Assembly (NCBI GenBank): GCA_017396925.1
Contig: JAFQKM010000178.1
Location: 1-5,092, forward strand
DNA length: 5,092 nucleotides
Origin: Clostridia bacterium
GTDB taxonomy: Bacteria > Bacillota > Clostridia > Oscillospirales > Butyricicoccaceae
Reading direction: 5' to 3'
The notes under the pieces were generated by a model, which ran no database searches, was not told the DNA's origin, and worked only from the letters and a program-made list of their open reading frames with translations. The position numbers were made by a program, and so were the translations under genes. Shown here one piece after another: positions 1 through 5,092 of the stretch; positions within the stretch are counted from its first letter, which is position 1, and every line of letters begins with the position of its first letter.

Positions 1-12
1 CAGATCATACAT
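1..12 (-). CDS. First codons of a divergent leftward gene (partial)
   Basis: On the minus strand an ATG at 12-10 opens a frame reading Met-Tyr-Asp-Leu before the window ends. An AAAGGAG ribosome binding site lies at 29-23, 10 bases upstream of that ATG. A second ATG at 8-6, in another frame, is possible but sits further from the RBS. A near-consensus promoter facing the same way (110-82) supports a real gene here. Four codons say nothing about function. The call rests only on the RBS, start codon and promoter arrangement. Confidence 0.55.
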
Positions 13-81
13 AAAAAGTCAGCTCCTTTATATTTTTTCAAACCGGAAATACAGACGGATCGCATTGCTGCATCTTTTTAA

Positions 82-110
82 ATTATACACTTTCCTTCGT
101 CATTTGGCAA
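82..110 (-). promoter_or_regulatory. Sigma-A-type promoter of the leftward gene
   Basis: Read on the minus strand, a TTGCCA -35 box (110-105, five of six bases matching TTGACA) is followed by a 17-base spacer and a perfect TATAAT -10 box (87-82). Transcription would start near base 75, giving a leader of roughly 60 bases before the ATG at 12. This is the best promoter match in the window. Confidence 0.75.
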
Positions 111-127
111 TCGCGTTCCCGTGAGAA

Positions 128-141
128 TGTCGAAAGCGACA
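128..141. promoter_or_regulatory. Short palindrome TGTCG-N4-CGACA, possible operator
   Basis: TGTCG at 128-132 and CGACA at 137-141 form a perfect 5-bp dyad around a 4-base centre. It lies between the two divergent promoters, just upstream of the leftward -35 box. The shape fits a dimeric repressor site, but a dyad this short can arise by chance. The partner motif near 205-218 makes it somewhat more credible. The regulator is unknown. Confidence 0.3.
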
Positions 142-218
142 AATCCTGCCTTGGAAAAATCATCAATCTCCACAAAAATTCGAATTATTTATAGTTTTTT
201 CATTGATTTGTCGTTTCG
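131..218. repeat. Imperfect inverted repeat with arms 131-145 and 205-218
   Basis: The left arm reads CGAAAGCGACAAATC (131-145). The reverse complement of 205-218 reads CGAAACGACAAATC, the same sequence minus one G. The arms are 59 bases apart. The right arm overlaps the -35 box and spacer of the rightward promoter (203-230), and the left arm overlaps the 128-141 palindrome. Two operator half-sites, or two copies of one regulator site in opposite orientation, would explain this. A long-range RNA hairpin is less likely because the left arm lies upstream of the predicted transcript start. Confidence 0.4.
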
Positions 219-230
219 TTGATATATAAT
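203..230 (+). promoter_or_regulatory. Sigma-A-type promoter of the LTA-synthase-family gene
   Basis: TTGATT (203-208, four of six to the -35 consensus) and a perfect TATAAT (225-230) are separated by 16 bases. A start near 237 gives a leader of about 85 bases before the ATG at 322. The spacer contains one arm of the inverted repeat, so binding there would compete with RNA polymerase. A nearby TATGAT (234-239) has no matching -35 box. Confidence 0.6.
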
Positions 231-306
231 CCTTATGATAACCCTGTGAAAAAAACGTAAAATCCATGTTTTCATTTTCAGCCTGATGTCGGCCCCCGTG
301 CCGATC

Positions 307-314
307 AAGGAGGT
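307..314 (+). promoter_or_regulatory. Strong Shine-Dalgarno that fixes the start at 322
   Basis: AAGGAGGT lies 7 bases upstream of the ATG at 322. The longer in-frame ATG at 286 has no comparable site, and using it would place this Shine-Dalgarno inside the coding sequence. This decides for the shorter protein. Confidence 0.85.
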
Positions 315-321
315 AGATCCT

Positions 322-2346
322 ATGCAAATCCAAACCCGGGCCCACGGCCTTGGGCAGAAGCTGCACAATGCCGCAGGATGGCTCACCCATCACATCGAGC
401 ACCGCAGCCTCAAGCTCTGCCTGCTGCTGGCCCCGCTGCTGACCTATCTGATCGAAAGCGTCAGCCGCCATTCCCCCTTCAAGGGCATCGTCTGGCTGGG
501 CGAATACCCCGTGCCCTTCCTCTTCAATACCCTGCTGATCCTGACCACCCTGCTGCTGGCCTCGATCTTCCGCCGTCGCCTCTTCTTCCTGCTGCTGACG
601 GCCAGCGTCTGGCTCTTCTGCGGCGTGGTCAACGGCATCCTGCTCAGTATGCGCGTCACCCCCTTCGGCTTTTCCGACTTCCGCAATGTCGAGCAGGCCA
701 TCGATATCGTCGATATCTACATGAAGCCCTGGCAGATCGTCCTGTGCGTTGCCGCCATGGTGCTGACGGTGGCCCTGCTGGTGTGGATGGGCGTCAAGGC
801 CCCCCGCTATGCCGCCAACTATAAAAAGGGCGGCGCGGCCCTGCTGGCATCGATCCTGGCGCTGGTGCTTGTGGGCGGCTGGGCCATCGACAACGGCCAT
901 ATTTCGGAAGAGTTCGGCAATCTGGCCGACTGCTACAGGCAATACGGCTTCTGCTACTGCTTCACCAAGAGCGTCTTCGACCAGGGCGTCGACCGTCCCG
1001 CCGACTACAGCGACCAGCTGGTGCAGGATGTGATCGACGAGATGGAGGAAGCGCTTCCCGATCCCGAAGTCCCTGCCGACCCCACGCTGGAGCATCCCAA
1101 TATCATCATCGTCCAGCTGGAATCCTTCTTCAATGTCAACCGCATGAAGGGCATCGATTATTCGGGCAACCCCATCCCCCACTTCACCCGCATGATGGAG
1201 GAAAACACATCGGGCTACTTCACGGTGCCCTCCATCGGCGCCGGCACGGTCAATACCGAGTTTGAAGTGCTGACCGGCATGAGCCTCGACTATTTCGGCA
1301 CCGGCGAATATCCCTACAAGACCATCCTGCGCGAGTCGGTCTGCCCCTCGCTGGCCTACGACCTGAAGGACTATGGCTATTCGACCTTTGCCATCCACAA
1401 CAACAACGGCACCTTCTACGACCGCCACAAGGTCTATCCCAATCTGGGCTTCGACCACTTCCTGTCGATCGAATATATGGACAACATCCGCGAAAACGCC
1501 CTCGGCTGGGCCAAGGACTCGATCCTGACCGAGCAGATCCTCAAGTGCCTCGACAGCGGCGAAAACAGCGACTTTGTCTATACCGTTGCCGTACAGCCCC
1601 ACGGCCGCTATCCCACCGAGCCCACCGGCGACGCCTATCCCATCACGGCCAGCGGCCTCGAGACCATGGAAGAAAAGAACCAGTGGGAATACTATGTCGG
1701 CCAGCTCTACGAGACCGACCAGTTCGTTGCCGAGCTGACCCGTGCGCTGGACGGGCGCGGCGAGCCTTATATCTGCGTCTTCTACGGCGATCATCTCCCC
1801 TCGCTGGACATCCTCGACGAGGATCTGTCGATGGGCAACATCTACCAGACCGAATATGTCATCGCCACCAACCTCGACAGCTATACGGCCAACGAAAATA
1901 TCTATGCCTACCAGCTGAGCGCCAAGGTGCTGGAGATGGCCGGCCTCGAGGGCAATGTCCTCTTCGACCTCCACCGCACCGCCAAGGATGATCCCGAATA
2001 CCAGCGCGACCTCGAGCTGCTGGAATACGATATCCTCTACGGCGACCAGAGCGCCATGGGCGGCTCGCTGCCCTATAAACCCACCGAAATGCAGATGGGC
2101 GTCGACCCCATCACCATCGAGAAGGCCTATATCAAGGACGGCCGCCTCTATGTGGAAGGCACCAATGTGACCTGGGAAAGCTATATCTTCGTCAACGGCA
2201 AGCCCTGGGACGAAACCACCCGCATCGGCAAGAACACCCTCTGCGCCGACGCCGAGGGCATCCAGCTGGGCGACGCCATCACGGTGGTCCAGATGGGCGG
2301 CGACGGCGAACCCCTGAGCGCCACCAACCCACTGCTCCTCAACTGA
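322..2346 (+). CDS. LTA synthase family protein (membrane sulfatase-fold phosphoglycerol transferase)
   Basis: The 674-residue product matches the LtaS-type architecture: a short cytoplasmic N-terminus, five predicted membrane helices (about 30-46, 64-83, 87-109, 137-157, 171-189), a linker, then an extracellular sulfatase-fold domain from about residue 258. Family members move glycerol-phosphate from phosphatidylglycerol onto a growing lipoteichoic acid or related envelope polymer outside the membrane. Residues that align by motif with S. aureus LtaS are the metal-binding Glu267 (QLESF), the likely nucleophile Thr309 (GTVNTEFE), Arg368 (FYDRHKVY), His427 (PHGRYP) and Asp490-His491 (YGDHLP). 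All are intact, so an active enzyme is expected. From about residue 590 a beta-rich module of some 80 residues extends beyond the catalytic core. The gene has its own promoter and ends at a terminator, so it is probably monocistronic. The exact polymer made cannot be read from sequence, so no gene symbol is given. The start follows the Shine-Dalgarno at 307-314. Confidence 0.93.
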   Translation: MQIQTRAHGLGQKLHNAAGWLTHHIEHRSLKLCLLLAPLLTYLIESVSRHSPFKGIVWLGEYPVPFLFNTLLILTTLLLASIFRRRLFFLLLTASVWLFCGVVNGILLSMRVTPFGFSDFRNVEQAIDIVDIYMKPWQIVLCVAAMVLTVALLVWMGVKAPRYAANYKKGGAALLASILALVLVGGWAIDNGHISEEFGNLADCYRQYGFCYCFTKSVFDQGVDRPADYSDQLVQDVIDEMEEALPDPEVPADPTLEHPNIIIVQLESFFNVNRMKGIDYSGNPIPHFTRMMEENTSGYFTVPSIGAGTVNTEFEVLTGMSLDYFGTGEYPYKTILRESVCPSLAYDLKDYGYSTFAIHNNNGTFYDRHKVYPNLGFDHFLSIEYMDNIRENALGWAKDSILTEQILKCLDSGENSDFVYTVAVQPHGRYPTEPTGDAYPITASGLETMEEKNQWEYYVGQLYETDQFVAELTRALDGRGEPYICVFYGDHLPSLDILDEDLSMGNIYQTEYVIATNLDSYTANENIYAYQLSAKVLEMAGLEGNVLFDLHRTAKDDPEYQRDLELLEYDILYGDQSAMGGSLPYKPTEMQMGVDPITIEKAYIKDGRLYVEGTNVTWESYIFVNGKPWDETTRIGKNTLCADAEGIQLGDAITVVQMGGDGEPLSATNPLLLN

Positions 2347-2359
2347 GGTTCTGTATCAG

Positions 2360-2390
2360 AAAAGGCACCCCATGTGGGGTGCCTTTTTCT
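2360..2390. terminator. Bidirectional intrinsic terminator, copy 1
   Basis: GGCACCCC (2364-2371) pairs with GGGGTGCC (2376-2383) around an ATGT loop. Flanking A and T runs extend the stem to 12 bp (2360-2371 with 2376-2387). A T-tract follows at 2384-2388 on the plus strand, and TTTT follows on the minus strand. It lies 13 bases after the stop of the LTA-synthase-family gene and 9 bases beyond the stop of the convergent SLH gene, so it can serve both. The same 31 bases recur exactly at 4203-4233. Confidence 0.92.
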
Positions 2391-2399
2391 TATATGCTT

Positions 2400-4076
2400 T
2401 TATCTGGGGGTATTGGTGGGATATTCGGTGCGGTAATAGGCGGTAATGGGCAATGTGCGGTAGAGGAAGGTGACGATCTGGCCGCGGGTGCAGGTGGCGT
2501 CGGGCGAGAAAGCCGTGGCCGATGTGCCGTTGGTGACGCCCATCTGCAGGGCCCAGGCCACAGCCTGCTTCTGCGTGCCGTCGACATCGGTAAAGGGCAC
2601 TGTGCGCTGCACATCCGGGCTGCCGGCCGCCTTCCACATGAAGTCGACGGCCATCTGACGGGTGCAGGGCGCCTTGGGTGCAAAGGTCCTGCCCTCGGCC
2701 ATGCCGTTTTCATAGGCCCAGGCCACGGCGTCGTGATAATAATCGGCTGCATCCACATCGGTGCAGGGGGCTGCGCCATCGGGCGTCGGACAGCCGGCGG
2801 CACGCCAGAGGAAGGTGATGATCTGGCCGCGGGTGCAGGTCTGCGCAGGCGAGAAGGCGGTGGCCGATGTGCCGTTTGTGATCTGCTTGCCCACCGCCCA
2901 GCTGACCGGTGCATAGTAATACTGGCCGGGCGCCACATCCTTAAAGCCGGACACGCCGCTCTTGGCCACATAGAGGCTGTTTTCACGGCCCAGCAGGATA
3001 TGGCCCTCGTGGAAGCCGCTGCTCATGCTGTAGTATTCGTTGGGCATCATCTGTTTGCCGCTGCGGTCGATGAGGGTATAGGAAGAGCTGCCCACCGGGC
3101 GGACCCATGCATAGCCCTCGCGGAAGGATTCGGCATATTCGTAGGGGCCCAGTACCTCTTTGCCGGTGGCCGCATCGATATAGACATATGTATTGCCGCC
3201 CAGTTCGTTCTCGGCGATCTTGTATCTGACGCTGGCCAGGATCATGCCGTCGGAAGGCTCTTTGGCAATCAGATAACGGTTTTCATCCAGACCGTAGGCT
3301 TTAAGCACCGAAACCGAGGGGGTGTCCATCCGGACGATGCCGACATCCCGCATCAGCCGGTCGCCCTCGGAAGGGGAAATGCTGCCGATCCGCTTGCCCG
3401 TGCTGTCCAGCAGGTCATAGGCATAGACCTCCATCGAGGTGCCCATAAAGCCGCCGACACGGCCGTCGGCCACGCCCAGCAGGCGGCCGTCCTTCAGCTC
3501 GACGACCGCCCCCAGATAGGGGGTATCGGGATCCAGATTGGGCCAGCGCAGGACGCCGGTGCGGTCGATGTAGCTGCAGCCGGCCCGGGCCCAGCCGTTG
3601 ACAAAGTTCAGCGGACCGTCGTATTTGCAGGGGATAACAACCCTGCCCTTGGTGTCGATGGCGCCCCAGAGGCCGCTGTCGTTGGCGACACTGGCGATGC
3701 CGTTGTTGAACGAGCAGGCTCTGCCGCTTGCCCAGGAATAGGCGTCATAATTGTAGGTATAGCCGGTGTCGATGGCCACCTTACCGGTGCGGTCGATATA
3801 ACAGACCTTTCCGTTGAGGACGACCATGGCCAGACCTTCGGAGAAATCATGGGCCACTGTATATTTGGCCGGGATGACGATCTTGCCGTTGGTATCGACA
3901 TAGCCGAAGATCGAGCTGTTTTTGGCATAGACACACAGGCCCTCGGAGTAGGAACCCCAGGGCTGCAGGCCAAAGGAATTGGGCACGGCCCGAACGGTGG
4001 GCGCCGCCGCGGCCGTGACCGAAAGGCTGCCGCACAGAAGAAGGATGGTCAGCAGCATAGACAGACTTCGTTTCAT
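2400..4076 (-). CDS. Secreted WG-repeat protein with three C-terminal SLH modules
   Basis: The 558-residue product starts with a signal peptide: a short KR n-region, a hydrophobic core over residues 6-20, and a likely cleavage near 23-25 in an Ala run. Residues about 56-180 and 295-365 hold WG-like repeats, recognisable as 'G-Y/W-x-D-x-x-G-K/R-x-V-I-P-x-Y' and 'F-x-E-G-x-A' units (GYVDTNGKIVIPAKY, GAIDTKGRVVIPCKY, FREGYAWV). The segment between them (about 181-294) shows no clear repeat. Three SLH modules follow at about 378-427, 438-486 and 495-543, each ending in a TRxx-type motif (TRGQ, TRQM, TRGQ). SLH triplets typically anchor proteins to pyruvylated wall polymers. WG repeats are a common extracellular repeat with no settled function. 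An AAAGGAG site lies 7 bases before the ATG. The gene has its own promoter and shares a terminator with the convergent neighbour. A surface-bound structural or ligand-binding role is an inference; no enzyme motif is visible. Confidence 0.9.
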   Translation of the reverse strand: MKRSLSMLLTILLLCGSLSVTAAAAPTVRAVPNSFGLQPWGSYSEGLCVYAKNSSIFGYVDTNGKIVIPAKYTVAHDFSEGLAMVVLNGKVCYIDRTGKVAIDTGYTYNYDAYSWASGRACSFNNGIASVANDSGLWGAIDTKGRVVIPCKYDGPLNFVNGWARAGCSYIDRTGVLRWPNLDPDTPYLGAVVELKDGRLLGVADGRVGGFMGTSMEVYAYDLLDSTGKRIGSISPSEGDRLMRDVGIVRMDTPSVSVLKAYGLDENRYLIAKEPSDGMILASVRYKIAENELGGNTYVYIDAATGKEVLGPYEYAESFREGYAWVRPVGSSSYTLIDRSGKQMMPNEYYSMSSGFHEGHILLGRENSLYVAKSGVSGFKDVAPGQYYYAPVSWAVGKQITNGTSATAFSPAQTCTRGQIITFLWRAAGCPTPDGAAPCTDVDAADYYHDAVAWAYENGMAEGRTFAPKAPCTRQMAVDFMWKAAGSPDVQRTVPFTDVDGTQKQAVAWALQMGVTNGTSATAFSPDATCTRGQIVTFLYRTLPITAYYRTEYPTNTPR

Positions 4077-4109
4077 AGGATCGCTCCTTTACAGTTGGAA
4101 TATAGCTTT

Positions 4110-4118
4110 ATTATAGCA
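4110..4118 (-). promoter_or_regulatory. Extended -10 promoter of the SLH/WG gene
   Basis: On the minus strand the sequence reads TGCTATAAT (4118-4110), an exact extended -10 element (TGnTATAAT). No good -35 box lies 16-18 bases upstream, where the bases are around CCCATT. The extended -10 probably compensates. Initiation near 4103 gives a leader of about 27 bases, carrying the RBS at 4090-4084. Confidence 0.7.
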
Positions 4119-4202
4119 GAGTTCCGGGCGGAATGGGATTGCTTTTTCAAAAAAAGCCGCTCAAACCGCAGAACTTTCCGGTTTTCACCCACAGGCTGTG
4201 AA

Positions 4203-4233
4203 AAAAGGCACCCCATGTGGGGTGCCTTTTTCT
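4203..4233 (-). terminator. Intrinsic terminator of the M20 gene, copy 2 of the same hairpin
   Basis: The 31 bases are identical to 2360-2390: GGCACCCC (4207-4214), ATGT loop, GGGGTGCC (4219-4226), with A and T runs on either side. On the minus strand the hairpin starts about 12 bases after the M20 stop codon and is followed by six T residues (4206-4201), so it ends that transcript. It also insulates the SLH gene promoter just downstream. Confidence 0.92.
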
Positions 4234-4245
4234 GATGCTTATTGC

Positions 4246-5092
4246 TTATTTGCCGTAGTTCTTGAAGAGTTCAACATAGAACTTGACGTTGTTGACCATG
4301 ATCTCGGTGTTGATATGCTCGTTGACCTGGTGTGCGCCGCCGGTATTGGCGTCCGACATCAGACCTGTGAAGCGATAGACGCTCTTTGTGGGGCTGAGGC
4401 AGCTGTAGTAGCGGGAGTCGGTGCCGCCGGCCAGCATGGAGGGGATGAATGTAACGCCGGGATACATCTCGGAAATGATCTTGACGATCAGTGCATAACC
4501 CTCGGTATCGATGGAAGAGATGGGGGGAGGATTATGACCCTTGACCAGACGGAACTTGACGTCCTCGGGCATGACCTTGCGGAAGTGGGCTTCCAGATCT
4601 TCCAGGGTCTGGCCGGGCAGGATGCGGGAGTTGGTGATGATCGATGCGCGCTCGGGCAGGATGTTGGCCTGTGCCGAACCCTGTGCCATGGTGGCGGCGG
4701 TTGTGGTGCGGACCATCTGGTTGACCGTCTTGTCGGTCTCGGCCAGTTCCTTCAGGCGGGGCCAGTTGGCCTCGGGATCCTTGAAGAGCTCGGCCAGTTC
4801 GCCGGTCATAAAGGGTGCGCGGGCCTTCATCTCACGGATGACAGGCTCGATCAAGATGGGTTCCATACGGTTGTTCTCGAGGGTCCAGATGGCGTGACCC
4901 AGCTTGCCCAGTGCGGTGTGGACAGGGGGGAAGGCCGAATGTCCGCCCGGATCTTCTACATAGAACTCATAGTCGGCATAGCCCTTCTCGCAGGGGATGA
5001 TGGTGGCAACCAGCTTGCCGTCGATCTCGGCAACGCCGCCGCATTCGTCGATGGCCATGCCAAACTCGATGCCGCGGGCCTTCAGCTCGTCC
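4246..5092 (-). CDS. M20-family metallopeptidase/amidohydrolase, C-terminal part (5' end outside window)
   Basis: The frame runs open to the right edge; the in-frame ATG at 5058 is internal, since eleven codons upstream of it (DELKARGIEFG) continue the family pattern. About 281 residues are visible, so the N-terminal third or more of a typical 430-500-residue M20 enzyme is missing. It most resembles the carboxypeptidase S / PM20D1-like branch, zinc enzymes that hydrolyse peptide or N-acyl amide bonds. Numbering from the Met at 5058, visible signs are AIDECGG (2-8; Asp4 is a candidate metal ligand), the dimerisation-domain entry GGHSAFPP (38-45), AQANILPE (130-136), AGGTDSRYY (210-218) and GAHQVNEHI (241-249; His243 is a candidate metal ligand). 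The substrate cannot be told, and the first metal-site residues and any signal peptide lie off-window. It ends at its own terminator (4233-4203). Confidence 0.9.
   Translation of the reverse strand, partial: DELKARGIEFGMAIDECGGVAEIDGKLVATIIPCEKGYADYEFYVEDPGGHSAFPPVHTALGKLGHAIWTLENNRMEPILIEPVIREMKARAPFMTGELAELFKDPEANWPRLKELAETDKTVNQMVRTTTAATMAQGSAQANILPERASIITNSRILPGQTLEDLEAHFRKVMPEDVKFRLVKGHNPPPISSIDTEGYALIVKIISEMYPGVTFIPSMLAGGTDSRYYSCLSPTKSVYRFTGLMSDANTGGAHQVNEHINTEIMVNNVKFYVELFKNYGK

Larger units (their letters stand above)
13..321. other. AT-rich divergent intergenic regulatory region
   Basis: This stretch separates the leftward partial gene from the rightward LTA-synthase-family gene and is clearly more AT-rich than the coding DNA around it. 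It holds one promoter for each direction, a short palindrome at 128-141, and an imperfect inverted repeat with arms at 131-145 and 205-218. The reading frames crossing it are antisense shadow frames or the upstream extension of the 322 gene. I saw no convincing small gene, riboswitch or terminator in it. Confidence 0.7.

Noticed and set aside
234..239. Second -10-like TATGAT for the rightward gene
   Set aside because: No -35 box at suitable spacing, whereas TATAAT at 225-230 has one.
163..1974. 603-codon open frame antisense to the LTA-synthase-family gene
   Set aside because: It is a shadow of a GC-rich coding region. The protein is a low-complexity mix rich in Gly, Ala, Val, Asp and Gln with no domain pattern, while the plus strand has a complete catalytic motif set, RBS and promoter.
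4029..4040. Possible lipobox (LLLC) in the signal peptide of the WG/SLH protein
   Set aside because: A lipobox needs a small residue before the Cys; here it is Leu. The Ala run at about 22-25 fits ordinary signal peptidase I cleavage, and the SLH modules already provide wall attachment.
4141..4157. GCTTTTT-CAA-AAAAAGC hairpin between the SLH promoter and terminator copy 2
   Set aside because: The stem is nearly all A-T and weak, and the true M20 terminator is the GC-rich hairpin at 4203-4233. It may be a backup site but the evidence is too thin to list.
4163..4184. AAACCG-N10-CGGTTT inverted repeat upstream of the SLH promoter
   Set aside because: A 6-bp dyad with a 10-base centre is expected by chance in this much intergenic sequence, and it does not overlap the promoter elements.
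2379..4235. 618-codon plus-strand open frame opposite the WG/SLH gene
   Set aside because: It begins inside terminator copy 1 and ends inside copy 2. It has no RBS, and its composition is that of a mirror frame. The minus strand carries a signal peptide, WG-like repeats and SLH modules.
4541..4897. Plus-strand 118-codon frame opposite the M20 gene
   Set aside because: It lies wholly inside the M20 coding region, has no RBS and no recognisable domain.

Overview
The window looks like a chromosomal stretch from a Gram-positive, GC-rich member of the Clostridia, possibly an Oscillospiraceae/Ruminococcaceae-type gut bacterium. The reasons are strong AAGGAGG-type ribosome binding sites, an LtaS-like lipoteichoic-acid-synthase-family protein, a secreted protein with three SLH modules, and GC-rich third codon positions next to AT-rich intergenic DNA. 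The taxonomic call is an inference from style and gene content, not from a marker gene.

Layout. Bases 1-12 hold only the first codons of a leftward gene. Bases 13-321 are an AT-rich divergent regulatory region with a near-consensus leftward promoter, a rightward promoter, and an imperfect inverted repeat that may be an operator pair. Bases 322-2346 (+) encode a 674-residue membrane-anchored sulfatase-fold enzyme of the lipoteichoic acid synthase / phosphoglycerol transferase family. Its catalytic and metal-binding residues are all recognisable. It converges on a 558-residue secreted protein (2400-4076, minus strand) that combines WG-like repeats with three C-terminal SLH modules. The two share a bidirectional hairpin terminator in the 53-bp gap. 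Bases 4077-4245 hold the promoter and RBS of the SLH gene and a second terminator identical to the first. From 4246 to the right edge, on the minus strand, is the C-terminal part of an M20-family metallopeptidase/amidohydrolase.

The genes do not form one operon: each has its own promoter and/or terminator. Two of the three substantial products act at the cell envelope (teichoic acid-type polymer synthesis and a wall-associated surface protein), which is a loose theme and not a demonstrated pathway. I see no mobile element, CRISPR array, tRNA, rRNA or obvious novel system. The most interesting items are the duplicated identical terminator, the paired motif in the divergent promoter region, and the domain architectures of the two envelope proteins.
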